DNA of 35,712 nucleotides from Bacteroidota bacterium (GCA_039111535.1 JBCCIM010000044.1:1-35712), one strand, 5' to 3'. Positions 16,931 to 26,659 are shown, numbered from the stretch's first letter. The notes: generated from the sequence alone by a model not told the origin. Translations and numbers: made by a program.

Positions 16931-19900
16931 CTACGCGGCCGGCACTGCTGCTGGAACATCTACTGCAGGGACATCTACGGCCGGCACATCAAACCAGAAC
17001 GTAGCGCCAGAACCAAATTCACTGTCGACACCAACCCGCCCGCCATGCATTTCAACCAGTTTCCTCACGATGTATAACCCAAGGCCTGTCGAATGCTCGC
17101 CTCCAGTGGGCTTTGCGGATAACCGTTGCATTTTGCGGAATGCTTTGGCTTTGTCTTGCGCGGTCAATCCCGGTCCTTTATCACTTACAGAAAACCGAAT
17201 CCGCTCGGTCGTTTTATCCAGCTTGATACAAATTGCTGTTTCGGGGAGCGTGTATTTCACAGCATTGGAAACCAGGTTATCCATGACCCGCTGGATGGCC
17301 GTACGGTCTACATGTGCTTCTACCGGGGCTGTGCCCTCAAAAATAATCTGGATGCCTTTTTCGCGTGCCGCTTTGCCGTTCCAGCGCAGTACGTGGTGCA
17401 CCGACTCGTTCAGGTCGAGTTGTTCGATTTTCAGCGATTCGCTGTAGTCATCTCGATAGCGATCCAGTAAGTCGCGCACGTTCTGCAGCATGCCCTCCAC
17501 TTCGTCCTTCAACATCTTCACGTTGGCCATCGACTCCGCCTTGTAGCTCTCAGGCGCAAGCTCCTCTGCATCTTCCAGGATGATATCAGCCAGACCAATA
17601 ACCCCACCCAGTGGATTTTTCAGATCGTGGGCAGTAATGCCCAGGATTTCTTTGTTCCGCTCAAGTGCATCGCGCAACTCCTGTGAGGCCGCTGCAAGGT
17701 TCTCATTCGAGGTTTGCAGCGCTTCATTGGATGATACCAAATCAGCGTTGGTATGCTGGAGCAGCAGGTTCTTTTCGCGTAATTCCTCCGTGCGTGTTGC
17801 AACGCGACTTTCGAGCAAGAGGTTGCGCTGACGAATAGACCGGGTACGAGACTGATAGAAACCGATGATGAGAAACATTCCAGTAAAAACTACCAGTGCC
17901 CGAAACCAGAGGGTTTGCCAAAAAGGAGGTGCAACCTGAATCTGCAAGGTAGCAGGTTCATCGTTCCAGATACCATCACCATTGGCCGCCATCACTTCAA
18001 AGGTGTACGTGCCGGCGGGCAGGTTGGTGTAGGTGGCCTGGCGCATGTCGCCGGCAATGGTCCACTCCGATTCAAAGCCCTGCAGCCTGAACTTGAACTG
18101 GTTTTTTTCTGGCGCCCCAAAATGCAGGGCAGAAAAAGAAATGGAGATCACACGATCCGTATGGTTTAGCCGCAAAGCCTCTGCATAGGGTGGCGCCACG
18201 TCGAGTAGTACGCGCCCATCTTTATCAGCAGCCCCGGGCTTTATGGATTTGTTTAGCCGTAGCACATCCGTAATGGTGGCCTCTGGGGCAAACGTATTGT
18301 CTTTTATGGTTGCAGGATCAAAAACTGTGTAGCCATGATCCCCGCCCAGATAAATAAACCCGTCATTTCCCCTGAGAGAGGGACCGATATAGAATGTATT
18401 GCTGGCAAGTCCGTCGTACGTATCGTAGTTCTTGAAAGAGAGGCGGAAACGGGAAGGATCTGCGCGGTGAGCGATGCGGGTAGCGCGCGACAGGCCGGCT
18501 GATGTAGAAATCCAGAGGTAGCCGGCATCATCCTCCAACATGCCTACAACTCCATTATCAGCCAGGCCATCTTTTTCCAGATACAACCGGAATTCACCGG
18601 TTGGTTGTCCGTCTGCATCGCGTACAACCTGGTGCAGCCCTTTGTCCGTACCAGCCCATAAAACGTTTTGCGAATCCATGAAGAGCAACAAGACGTTTGT
18701 GCTCGTCAATGCCGCAGGGTCATCCGGATCGGGCATATAATGGTGAATGAACTGGCCTATATTGGGGTCAAAAGCGTACAACCCACTTAATTCAGATCCA
18801 ATCCACAAAATCCCCTGGTCGTCTTCATAAATGGCGCGCACGCCACTTTCTTCTGCATAAACGTCAGGAACGAATAATTCAAAGGTATCTGTATCCCGAT
18901 AATAGCGGTGCAAACCACGCTCTGAGCCAATCCACAATCGCCGTTGGCTGTCTTCATAAAAAATGAAGGCAATCGTTGCCTGAAAACCGGTGCTGTCATC
19001 GCCGGCGTCAGGGTAGTGTAAAAAATTGTAGGTCCCTTTTTTACGCCGATCAAGGCCTTCCCCAAATGGCCCAAGCCAAACATCATCCTGATGATCGACA
19101 AACACTGACCAGATCTCGCTGCCTGCAATAGACCGCGGATCCTGGTCATCATGGAAGTAGCGCATGAAGCTGTCACTGCCGGGCGCCAGGTAGTTCAACC
19201 CGTTAATGGTTGCTACCCACAATCCCCCCGCTTCATCCTGCGCAAGGCCATACACATCGTTACTACTCAACGAGGTGATTACATTGGGATGATAGGTATA
19301 GTTGCGAAACGGTTTGCGCGCCAGGTCTGCCTGTGAAACGGCATTATTGGTCGCCGTCCATACCGTACCAGTGCGGTCTTCCAAAACCGAGCGAATCTGG
19401 TTACTGGAGATGGTGCCTGCCCGATCAATCTGGTGTTGATAAACGCGGGCAGTGCCGGCGTTTTTATCTACGTGGAGCAGGCCATCTTCCCCTGTCCCAA
19501 GCCACAACGATTCGCCCTTGCCGCCGGCGATCGTCCATATATCCAGATCTACAGCCGTGTCCGTCTGCAACGGTACAGCAATAAACTGGCCCAGCTCAGC
19601 TTCATATCGCAGCAAGCCCTCGTCGGTGCCCACCCACATGACGCCTTCCTCATCGGTATGCAAGGCCTGAATTGCAGCATCGGGACTGACGCCGCTACGT
19701 TCATCTGTAGGAGCGAACCGTTCTTTTTTTCCTGTTTCCGGGTGAATGCGATCAAGCCCTCCTTCATCAAGCCCTGCCCAGATAAATCCATCAGGGTCTT
19801 CGGTAAGGCTCGTAAAGACGGGCGGCTCGGCATCTTCTTCTACGTCTTCCCGAAAATGCGTGAATGTTTGTGTTTCGACCTCAAATTTGCTAACGCCCCC

Positions 19901-20356
19901 TGTAGCCATGGCCAGCCATACATCACCATTTTGATCGACATGCATGTCCCATATCTGCCCGTTTAGGGCATCAGGGTTGTTTTTTTCGATGAGATAATTT
20001 GTAAAGCGCTCCGTTGGGGGATCGAAGCGTGTTAGGGCTTCGCGGGTACCAATCCAAATCTCCCCCTTTTGGCCTTCCGCCAAATTGATGACAAAATGGT
20101 CAAACAGGCTATTTTTATCGCTCGGGTCGTTTCGGTAGGTTTTGTAATGGGTACCGTCGTACCTGCTCAATCCGCGTTCGGTCCCTATCCAGATAAACCC
20201 TTTGCGGTCTTGTATAATGACCGTTGCATTGCTGTGAGCAAGACCTGACCCTACGGTGTGATGTTTGAACACCAACGGCGTATGCTGGCCGGCCGCCTCC
20301 CAAATAAAAAGGCAAAAGAATCCCTGGAGCAGCAATGTGGGCAACCATCTGCTCAT
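16931..20356 (-). CDS. Two-component-regulator propeller / Y_Y_Y sensor histidine kinase
   Basis: About 1141 residues from ATG 20356, chosen because it begins the signal peptide MSRWLPTLLLQGFFCLFIWE. The periplasmic part is a run of regulator-propeller repeats (IQDRKGFIWIGTERGLSRYD, then many WIGT, WAGT and WLGT variants), enough for two seven-bladed propellers. A Y_Y_Y domain follows (FRLQGFESEWT...YTNLPAGTYTFEV). One membrane helix (LWFRALVVFTGMFLIIGFY), a coiled coil, an H-box ILGITAHDLKNPLGG, and an ATPase domain with DNLVSNAVKYT, DKGPGL and STGLGLYIV complete it. Unlike classic hybrid HTCS proteins it has no receiver or AraC output. The tail ends in an odd DVPAVDVPA repeat. It lies 148 bp after galE on the same strand, so sugar sensing is a reasonable inference. 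Confidence 0.93.
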   Translation of the reverse strand: MSRWLPTLLLQGFFCLFIWEAAGQHTPLVFKHHTVGSGLAHSNATVIIQDRKGFIWIGTERGLSRYDGTHYKTYRNDPSDKNSLFDHFVINLAEGQKGEIWIGTREALTRFDPPTERFTNYLIEKNNPDALNGQIWDMHVDQNGDVWLAMATGGVSKFEVETQTFTHFREDVEEDAEPPVFTSLTEDPDGFIWAGLDEGGLDRIHPETGKKERFAPTDERSGVSPDAAIQALHTDEEGVMWVGTDEGLLRYEAELGQFIAVPLQTDTAVDLDIWTIAGGKGESLWLGTGEDGLLHVDKNAGTARVYQHQIDRAGTISSNQIRSVLEDRTGTVWTATNNAVSQADLARKPFRNYTYHPNVITSLSSNDVYGLAQDEAGGLWVATINGLNYLAPGSDSFMRYFHDDQDPRSIAGSEIWSVFVDHQDDVWLGPFGEGLDRRKKGTYNFLHYPDAGDDSTGFQATIAFIFYEDSQRRLWIGSERGLHRYYRDTDTFELFVPDVYAEESGVRAIYEDDQGILWIGSELSGLYAFDPNIGQFIHHYMPDPDDPAALTSTNVLLLFMDSQNVLWAGTDKGLHQVVRDADGQPTGEFRLYLEKDGLADNGVVGMLEDDAGYLWISTSAGLSRATRIAHRADPSRFRLSFKNYDTYDGLASNTFYIGPSLRGNDGFIYLGGDHGYTVFDPATIKDNTFAPEATITDVLRLNKSIKPGAADKDGRVLLDVAPPYAEALRLNHTDRVISISFSALHFGAPEKNQFKFRLQGFESEWTIAGDMRQATYTNLPAGTYTFEVMAANGDGIWNDEPATLQIQVAPPFWQTLWFRALVVFTGMFLIIGFYQSRTRSIRQRNLLLESRVATRTEELREKNLLLQHTNADLVSSNEALQTSNENLAAASQELRDALERNKEILGITAHDLKNPLGGVIGLADIILEDAEELAPESYKAESMANVKMLKDEVEGMLQNVRDLLDRYRDDYSESLKIEQLDLNESVHHVLRWNGKAAREKGIQIIFEGTAPVEAHVDRTAIQRVMDNLVSNAVKYTLPETAICIKLDKTTERIRFSVSDKGPGLTAQDKAKAFRKMQRLSAKPTGGEHSTGLGLYIVRKLVEMHGGRVGVDSEFGSGATFWFDVPAVDVPAVDVPAAVPAA

Positions 20357-20504
20357 AATATCAGCCCAATATGTACCAGAAATGTACATGTTACCTGCTG
20401 GCCCGAAGAGAAGCCAGCAATACGATTAGCGGGGATCGAAGGTATGGAGGGTGAATACACACCTTCCGGTATCGGCACAAACAGGTATTGATTAAGTCTT
20501 CTGT

Positions 20505-21515
20505 TTATTTTACAAGTAATGAAGCGCTATTTCCAGCAACGGTATAGCCCGCAGGATTTTTCTGGTGCCATGCCCATGCACTCTCAAGAATCTGTTTGAG
20601 TTCGGGGTAGGCTGGTTTCCATCCGAGTTCGTCGCGTATTTTCTGACTGTCTGCAACAAGTACTGCGGGATCGCCAGGCCGGCGTGGGCCGGCAATCGTA
20701 GGAATAGGATGTCCGGTTACCTCCCGCGCAGCCTCAACCACTTCCCTGACACTAAAACCGTGGCTGTTACCAAGATTGTAGGTTCTGCTACCGTTGTCGA
20801 GGTCGCGTAAAGCGAGGATGTGTGCTTGCGCCAGGTCGAGTATGTGCACAAAATCGCGTACACAGGTGCCATCTGGTGTCTCGTAATCATCCCCATAAAT
20901 GGTAAAATGATCGCGTTGTCCGAGGGCAACCTGGAGTACAAGTGGAATAAGATGTGTTTCCGGGTTATGGTCTTCACCATGATCCGGAGAGACCGCACCG
21001 CAGGCATTGAAATACCGCAGTGCTGCGTATCGCATGCCATAGATTTCATCCATCCAATGCAGCATCCGCTCTATAATGTACTTGGATTCGCCGTAAGGAC
21101 TACCGGGATGGATTGGTGCATCCGCCTTAATTGGCATTTCCTGTATGGATCCGAACAGGTTGGCCGTTGATGAGAAAATAAACTGCTTCACGCCGGCCTC
21201 AGCGGCACTTTGCAACAGGTTAATGCCATTCTGCACATTTTCACCCAGGTACAGAAAAGGCTTCTCCATCGACTCCCCTACCAGGGTATGCGAGGCAAAA
21301 TGCATGATTGCTTCCGGCCGAAACATGTCAATGGTTGCTTTAACCAGTGCTTTGTCTGCCAGATCTCCGTTAACAAAAGTTGCGTCTGGATGCACAACAT
21401 CCCGATGACCCTGATACAGGTTATCAAATACCAATACCTCGTCACCAGCGGCAACCAACTCATGTACCGCAGTGCTACCTATATAGCCTGCGCCACCCGT
21501 TACCAATACTCTCAT
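20505..21515 (-). CDS. galE: UDP-glucose 4-epimerase
   Basis: 336 residues, full length. It interconverts UDP-galactose and UDP-glucose using tightly bound NAD. The Rossmann motif [10 protein letters not shown] is at 4-13 and the catalytic Tyr-x3-Lys is in [14 protein letters not shown] (about 144-157). Ser in FSSTANLFG and the substrate-loop [10 protein letters not shown] are present. The C-terminus has [13 protein letters not shown] and [13 protein letters not shown]. Start ATG 21515 lies 5 bp after the galT stop, so the two are cotranscribed. The third gene of a galM-galT-galE operon; substrate preference for N-acetylated sugars cannot be judged. Confidence 0.96.
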   Translation of the reverse strand: MRVLVTGGAGYIGSTAVHELVAAGDEVLVFDNLYQGHRDVVHPDATFVNGDLADKALVKATIDMFRPEAIMHFASHTLVGESMEKPFLYLGENVQNGINLLQSAAEAGVKQFIFSSTANLFGSIQEMPIKADAPIHPGSPYGESKYIIERMLHWMDEIYGMRYAALRYFNACGAVSPDHGEDHNPETHLIPLVLQVALGQRDHFTIYGDDYETPDGTCVRDFVHILDLAQAHILALRDLDNGSRTYNLGNSHGFSVREVVEAAREVTGHPIPTIAGPRRPGDPAVLVADSQKIRDELGWKPAYPELKQILESAWAWHQKNPAGYTVAGNSASLLVK

Positions 21516-21520
21516 GAAAT

Positions 21521-22576
21521 TTATAATGCTTTGAAGTGTACTGCAGGAAGAGCTTTAAGAAGAGATGCACTCACCTCAGCGCTTACATCGCGCTGGCCGC
21601 CACCTAACATCTCATACCCAACCTTGAATTTCCTGATCGTTGCAGACCGAAGAAGCGGGGGGTAAAAATGCATGTGGAAGTGCCACGCAGGATGTGCACT
21701 GCCGTCTGTCGGCGCTTGATGCAAACCGGCAGAATAAGGAAAAGACACCTTGAACAGGTTATCGTATCGAACAGTTATTTGCTTAATAGCATCTGCAAAC
21801 TGTTCACGTTCGCCCATCGTTAGCGCTGTTATATCCGGAACAGCGCGCCGGGGCAGAATAATGGTTTCAAACGGCCAGAACGCCCAAAAAGGCACCAACA
21901 CGACAAAATCCTTGTTCTGGTATACAATCCGGACATCCTGTTCCAATTCGAGCTGGAGATATGCTGCCAGCAAGGTGTGTCCGGTTCTCTGGAAATAAGC
22001 TAGCTGATGATGTGATTCTTTCGCCGGCTCATCTGGTACGGTCTGCTGCGCCCAGATTTGACCATGCGGGTGCATGTTACTGCATCCCATCATGGCTCCC
22101 TTATTCTCAAAGATCTGTACGTAATTGATATCGTTGCGGGCACCAAGTTCAGCGTATTGGCTGGCCCAAAGATCTACAATTTTCACAAGGGCCGGCGCGT
22201 CCATCTCTGCAAGGGTTAGGTCGTGCCGCGGTGAAAAGCAAATTACGCGACAAATGCCCGTTTCTTGCCGGGCAACCATCAGGCCGCCCGTATCCATCAA
22301 CGCTGGTGCGGAACCTGCTACAGCCGGCTGCAGCGCTGCAAAGTCGTTGTCGAACACAAACGTATCTGCATAATCAGGATTGACTTTGCCGCCAGCGCGC
22401 GCGTTACCCGGACACAAATAACACGCAGGATCATGCGGCGGTCGGCTGGCTGTGGCCGGCGTATCGAGATGTCCTTTCCATGGACGCTTGCTGCGGTGCG
22501 GAGAAACAAGAATCCATTCACCAGTCAACGGATTATACCGCCGGTGAACGTGCTCGGAAAGGTTGAGATGATCCAT
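21521..22576 (-). CDS. galT: Galactose-1-phosphate uridylyltransferase
   Basis: 351 residues. It transfers UMP from UDP-glucose to galactose-1-phosphate through a uridylylated His. The HxHxQ motif is in [11 protein letters not shown], the N-terminal zinc site in CYLCPGN, and the segment [20 protein letters not shown] is the usual family start. [13 protein letters not shown] near the C-terminus supplies the second metal and active-site His set. It precedes galE by 5 bp and follows galM by 62 bp, within a GC hairpin spacer. Full length, intact, monofunctional class I enzyme. Confidence 0.96.
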   Translation of the reverse strand: MDHLNLSEHVHRRYNPLTGEWILVSPHRSKRPWKGHLDTPATASRPPHDPACYLCPGNARAGGKVNPDYADTFVFDNDFAALQPAVAGSAPALMDTGGLMVARQETGICRVICFSPRHDLTLAEMDAPALVKIVDLWASQYAELGARNDINYVQIFENKGAMMGCSNMHPHGQIWAQQTVPDEPAKESHHQLAYFQRTGHTLLAAYLQLELEQDVRIVYQNKDFVVLVPFWAFWPFETIILPRRAVPDITALTMGEREQFADAIKQITVRYDNLFKVSFPYSAGLHQAPTDGSAHPAWHFHMHFYPPLLRSATIRKFKVGYEMLGGGQRDVSAEVSASLLKALPAVHFKAL

Positions 22577-22595
22577 GAAAGTGAAAGAACCAGCA

Positions 22596-22620
22596 CCGGG
22601 CGCGACTTATACACGCCCGG
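22596..22620 (-). other. Intercistronic hairpin between galM and galT
   Basis: Perfect 7-bp GC stem CCGGGCG / CGCCCGG with an 11-base loop, directly between galM and galT. No T-run follows on the minus strand, so it is more likely an mRNA processing or stability element than a full terminator. Confidence 0.4.
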
Positions 22621-22638
22621 CCTTGGTATTAATACCTG

Positions 22639-23790
22639 CTATCGGGTCGAAAACCGATAAACTGTTGTGGTCTCATACGTTTCCCCTGGATCAAGCCGTG
22701 CTGTAGGATAGTCTGGTTGGTTAGGGGAATCCGGATAGCGCTGGGTTTCGAGGCAAAATCCAGAACGGGTTGCATAGGTAATGCCCCGGCCCGTGAACTG
22801 GCTATTCAGGTGGTTACCTGTGTAAAACTGGATGCCAGGCTCCGTTGTGAGAACTTCCATAAACCTGCCCGTGCTTTCATCGTGCACTTCAGCTGCAAGG
22901 CGCATCCCACTGCCATCGACCACAAACGTATGGTCGTACCCAAATCCATATTCTATCTGGATCTCATCCGCTTCGATGCGATCACCAATTGCTGTTGCCG
23001 TCCGGAAATCAAATGGTGTACCTTCAACATCTACCAGCGGGCCGAGGGGAATATTTCCTGCATCAGTTGGAATGTATTTGTCGGCAACGATGCGCATTTT
23101 GTGATCGAGGATGGTGCTGGCGCCGCCATCTTTCAGATTGAAATAGGCGTGATTGGTAAGATTGATAACGGTCGGTTTGTCTGTAGTAGCCTCATAATCC
23201 ATCTGGATGGCATTGGCCGGTGTAAGGGTATACGTAACCTTGGCCGCAACCTCTCCCGGATATCCTTCTTCGCCATCAGGGCTTACGTACTGCAATACCA
23301 CGCCAACGCCTGATTCATTCTGAAAAGCTTCCGCATCCCACAACTTTTTATCAAAGCCTTCGAGGCCGCCATGCAGGTGGTTCTCGCCGTTGTTCACAGC
23401 CAACGTGTACGATTCTCCGTCGATGCTGAATTGCCCTTTTGCAATACGGTTGGCGTACCGGCCGGCAATCACACCAAAAAACGGGTTGCCCGCAACATAC
23501 TTTTCAACAGAATCATACCCAAGCGTTACCTCACCCATTTCGCCGTTTTTATCCGGCACCATGATCGATGTAATTGCGCCACCATAATTGGTGATTTTGA
23601 CAGTCATGCCAGAAGCATTGGAAAGTGTATACAGGGTGGCCTCGCGCCCGTCTGGCAACTGCCCAAAAGCGGCCTCGGTTACGGTAGCATTGTCCGTTGA
23701 CGACATATCATCTGCAGGTTGACAGCTTGAACAAACTAAAAAGATCGCACACATGAAGGTGCTGAATATCCGGATTGGCTGGCGTTTCAT
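22639..23790 (-). CDS. galM: Exported galactose mutarotase (aldose 1-epimerase)
   Basis: About 383 residues from ATG 23790; the next in-frame codon upstream, at 23817, would place residues ahead of the signal and is less likely. The N-terminus MKRQPIRIFSTFMCAIFLVC then SSCQPADD looks like a lipoprotein signal. The enzyme equilibrates alpha and beta hexoses. Family motifs: ITNYGGAITSI, GVIAGRYANRIAKGQF, NGENHLHGGLEGFDKKLW (catalytic His region), NLTNHAYFNL, GYDHTFV, and the catalytic Glu region TTEPGIQFYTGN. First gene of the galM-galT-galE set. Export suggests it acts on sugar released outside the inner membrane. No galK is in the window. Confidence 0.94.
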   Translation of the reverse strand: MKRQPIRIFSTFMCAIFLVCSSCQPADDMSSTDNATVTEAAFGQLPDGREATLYTLSNASGMTVKITNYGGAITSIMVPDKNGEMGEVTLGYDSVEKYVAGNPFFGVIAGRYANRIAKGQFSIDGESYTLAVNNGENHLHGGLEGFDKKLWDAEAFQNESGVGVVLQYVSPDGEEGYPGEVAAKVTYTLTPANAIQMDYEATTDKPTVINLTNHAYFNLKDGGASTILDHKMRIVADKYIPTDAGNIPLGPLVDVEGTPFDFRTATAIGDRIEADEIQIEYGFGYDHTFVVDGSGMRLAAEVHDESTGRFMEVLTTEPGIQFYTGNHLNSQFTGRGITYATRSGFCLETQRYPDSPNQPDYPTARLDPGETYETTTVYRFSTR

Positions 23791-23847
23791 AGTGGTAAAC
23801 TTCAGTTTTTGATACATCGGCAGTTTAACACTTTGAACGCAAAGGTG

Positions 23848-25230
23848 CTAGCCAGCCTGCGCTTCAACGGGCTTGAGCGCATCCAGCGTCCACGGGAGCA
23901 ACTCAGATACCGTTGGGTGGACCAATACCGACTTGCGGAATGTTTTGTAGGTGATTTTGTTGTTCATCATCGGGGTAAACATATTGATGATTTCGTCCCC
24001 TCCGATCCCGAGAATAGCTACGCCCAGAAACAGATCGGTATCTGCATCTACCAGGAGTTTGACAAACCCTTTGGTTTCACCCATTTCTTTTGCACGGCTG
24101 ATTTTGGCCATCGGACGCGTCGCTTTCAAGACTCGGTATCCCTTTGCCAGTGCCTGCGCTTCCGTAAGCCCTACCCGCCCAAGCGCCGGATCGATAAACA
24201 AGCCATAGGTTACAATACGGTCAGACAATTTCCGATCTCCCCCACGCATCTGATCCAGTACAATTTCAGCGTCGTTTACAGAAGTATGCGTGAACGCACC
24301 ATGCCCGTTCACGTCTCCAACAGCAAATACATTTTTGGCTGTCGTGTTGCAGTAATCGTCTACTTTGATGTATCCGCGGTCATCGATTTCAATACCGGCA
24401 GCATCGAGCCCAAGTCCGCCAGTTGCCGGCTCCCGGCCAACCCCCAGCAATAAATGTGAACCTTCAAAGGATCGATCACCCGCTCTGTCCTCAAAGACGC
24501 GAATGCCGCCATCGGCAGTCTGCTCAACACAGCACGCAGACACGCTAGTTTCGATGTTGATGCCTTCTTCTGCCAGGATATCGGTGATGGCAGCAGATAT
24601 GTCTTCGTCTTCGTGTTTCACGAGCCGGCTGTTGTGTTCGATAACTGTTACTTCTGATCCAAACCGGCGAAAAGCCTGTGCAAATTCAAGCCCTATATAA
24701 CTCCCGCCCATAATTACGAGATGCTCGGGCAACGCTTCGAGATCGAGCAACCTGCCGCTATCAAGCCACGGGACCGCATCAATACCTTTCATGTTTGCAA
24801 CGCGCGTCCGTGTCCCCACGTTGATGTAAATCTTATGCCCGGTGATCACTTCATCGCCAATCTGGATTTGCCGTTCCCCCACAAACTTGCCCCATCCTCT
24901 GAATAGCGTAATTTGCTCCTGAGACGTTATCCAGCCTTCAAGCCCCTGCCGGCTGCTGTTGCGAACCTTGTCCATGCGGGCCATCACATCAGGAAAACTA
25001 ACCCGCAAGTTATCTGTAAAAACACCATACGCAGCCCCTCGTCGTGCCATGTGCGCAACGCGGGCACTGGCTACCAGGGTTTTGGTTGGCGTACATCCAA
25101 CATTCACACAGGATCCACCAATCTTTCCCCCTTCTATGATGGCTATAGATTCACCGGTAGCCAGTAAACCGCCCAGTAACGTACCTGTCGCCTGACCGGT
25201 CCCAAGAATGATGTGATCGAAGGACTGCAT
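23848..25230 (-). CDS. FAD-dependent pyridine nucleotide-disulfide oxidoreductase (MerA/RclA-like)
   Basis: 460 residues, class I flavin disulfide reductase. The FAD-binding start is HIILGTGQATGTLLGGLLA and the redox Cys pair is GGSCVNVGCTPTK (about 38-50). The second Rossmann motif is VIMGGSYIGLEFAQ, the FAD ribityl motif NVFAVGDVNGHGAFTH, and the C-terminal catalytic His-Glu pair is VHPTVSELLP. It lacks the HMA domain and C-terminal Cys pair of true mercuric reductases, and no mer genes are near, so mercury reduction is not indicated. It could be RclA-like (copper/oxidant defence) or a dihydrolipoamide-dehydrogenase relative without partners. Divergent from the Spondin gene. Confidence 0.88.
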   Translation of the reverse strand: MQSFDHIILGTGQATGTLLGGLLATGESIAIIEGGKIGGSCVNVGCTPTKTLVASARVAHMARRGAAYGVFTDNLRVSFPDVMARMDKVRNSSRQGLEGWITSQEQITLFRGWGKFVGERQIQIGDEVITGHKIYINVGTRTRVANMKGIDAVPWLDSGRLLDLEALPEHLVIMGGSYIGLEFAQAFRRFGSEVTVIEHNSRLVKHEDEDISAAITDILAEEGINIETSVSACCVEQTADGGIRVFEDRAGDRSFEGSHLLLGVGREPATGGLGLDAAGIEIDDRGYIKVDDYCNTTAKNVFAVGDVNGHGAFTHTSVNDAEIVLDQMRGGDRKLSDRIVTYGLFIDPALGRVGLTEAQALAKGYRVLKATRPMAKISRAKEMGETKGFVKLLVDADTDLFLGVAILGIGGDEIINMFTPMMNNKITYKTFRKSVLVHPTVSELLPWTLDALKPVEAQAG

Positions 25231-25339
25231 AAAATTTCTCTGTATCTACGTAATAATGCTGCCTGCGTAGTATGCCAACATTAAACAAATTCCTTAAATT
25301 TACCTGAACCTACAACTTTCCCAAAAAGGTAAACCAGCC

Positions 25340-26308
25340 ATGAAACTGCACCGCACAATCCTGATGAGCAGCTGTCTGCTGTTGTTATGCGGTGCTTTTT
25401 GCTCGTTTTCGGCTGTTGCCCAGCAATCTACTGCCACCTACACAGTCACCTTCGCAAGTACCTGGAGTGCAGCTACCCATCCTGAAGGTTTTCCTTCAAA
25501 CCCTCACTTTTCCGGACTCATAGGTGCCACACACGACTCAACTGTTACGTTCTGGGCCCCGGGTGCTGTTGCGTCCTCTGGTATAGAAAGCATGGCGGAA
25601 ACCGGGAGTAAAGGAAGTCTCACTGGCGAGGTCAATGCCCAGATCGATTTGGGTAGGGCGGAGCATCTGCTTTCGGGTGGCGGTATCGGCACATCGCCGG
25701 GTAACACAAGCCTGACGTTTGATGTATCAGCCGAATTTCCGCTGGTAAGCCTCGTTTCGATGCTTGCGCCGAGTCCTGACTGGTTTGTTGGCGTCCACGG
25801 CCTCAATCTCTTTGAACAAGGTGGCTGGATCGAGTCGCTTACTGTAGATTTGTTTGTATACGATTCAGGCACCGACTCGGGCACCGATTATAGCTCAGCA
25901 AACGCTGATACGCAGCCCGCAGAAGACATTTTCAGAATTGAATCAGCGCCTTTCCTGATTAACGATGTCGTAGCGCCGTTGGCTACCTTTACCTTTACCC
26001 TGCTTTCATCTGTCAATACAGAATCAGATACGGCGTTGCCCAACAGTTTCACCGCACAACTTCCCTACCCCAATCCCTTTTCCTTAACGACCCAATTGGC
26101 GGTTACGACAGCTGAAACAGAGCATGTCCAGATTGAGGTGTTTGATATCCTTGGCCGCCAACGCGCCCTTTTATTCGCCGGCACCTTATCAGCAGGTCAA
26201 ACTTTTCGCGTCGCATTTGATGCATCCGGACTTCCCGCCGGCCAGTATATCGTACGCTATTCCCACGGCACCCGGCGGACTTCTCAACTAATCACGTTGA
26301 TCAGATAA
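25340..26308 (+). CDS. Secreted Spondin_N protein with T9SS sorting domain
   Basis: 322 residues. The signal peptide ends near residue 27 (SAVAQQ). Residues ~33-220 match the Spondin_N domain: TYTVTFASTWSAATHPEGFP, HFSGLIGATHDSTVTFW, ASSGIESMAETGS, then PSPDWFVGVHGLNLFEQGGW. Residues ~245-322 form a type A C-terminal sorting domain (LPYPNPFSLTTQLAV, VQIEVFDILGRQ, GLPAGQYIVRY, then a final SQLITLIR), which directs export by the type IX system and attachment to the cell surface. This implies a T9SS elsewhere in the genome. The function is unknown; animal spondin domains mediate adhesion. Its last 8 bases overlap the convergent lut pseudogene. Confidence 0.92.
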   Translation: MKLHRTILMSSCLLLLCGAFCSFSAVAQQSTATYTVTFASTWSAATHPEGFPSNPHFSGLIGATHDSTVTFWAPGAVASSGIESMAETGSKGSLTGEVNAQIDLGRAEHLLSGGGIGTSPGNTSLTFDVSAEFPLVSLVSMLAPSPDWFVGVHGLNLFEQGGWIESLTVDLFVYDSGTDSGTDYSSANADTQPAEDIFRIESAPFLINDVVAPLATFTFTLLSSVNTESDTALPNSFTAQLPYPNPFSLTTQLAVTTAETEHVQIEVFDILGRQRALLFAGTLSAGQTFRVAFDASGLPAGQYIVRYSHGTRRTSQLITLIR

Positions 26309-26611
26309 CAGCATCTCTCGACAACAGTACCGGCAAGCTTCGTGGTCCGTGTGCACCCAATACCAATTACTGTTCAATATCCGCCGTCTTGGATGGTCCT
26401 GCGATAAACATACCGAAGCCGCTGGTAGCAACGTCTATCTGTTTGTACGCATCGTGCATGATGTTCACGATTTTCCCCGGATTGAGCACAATCGCAACAT
26501 GTTGGGTGATAAACGGTGCCTTGCGGCGTTTAATTCCAGGCGCTGCAACCCAGATCGCTCCGTTGGATAAAGCTGGTCGACATAACACGGCACAAAGAGG
26601 GCAACACGCTT
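26301..26611 (-). pseudogene. Deletion scar of a lactate-utilisation operon (lutA start joined to lutC end)
   Basis: The minus strand from 26611 encodes KRVALFVPCYVDQLYP, the N-terminal CCG-type signature of LutA/YkgE iron-sulfur proteins. At about 26560-26570 homology jumps to another frame, NGAIWVAAPGIKRR, then PFITQHVAIVLNPGKIVNIM, then GFGMFIAGPSKTADIEQ, which is the C-terminal part of LUD-domain LutC/YkgG. At 26367-26369 a TAA replaces the expected Ser codon (TCA to TAA would be one change), after which the frame goes on as LVLGAHGPRSLPVLLS to a terminal TGA at 26301. So most of lutA, all of lutB and the first part of lutC are gone. No start codon remains for the lutA piece. Remaining DNA lies between the Spondin and dehydratase genes. 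Confidence 0.82.
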
Positions 26612-26659
26612 AGATTCAGACTCCGGGTAGGGATACGCAAATACACAAGGCCGGCGGCC

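Noticed and set aside
22717-23313. 198-residue plus-strand frame
   Set aside because: Antisense to galM, which has complete family motifs.
23809-24453. 214-residue plus-strand frame
   Set aside because: Lies opposite the firm flavin disulfide oxidoreductase gene; shadow of its codon use.
23848-25230. Mercuric reductase (merA)
   Set aside because: Lacks the HMA domain and C-terminal Cys pair, and there are no mer neighbours; kept as a generic flavin disulfide oxidoreductase.
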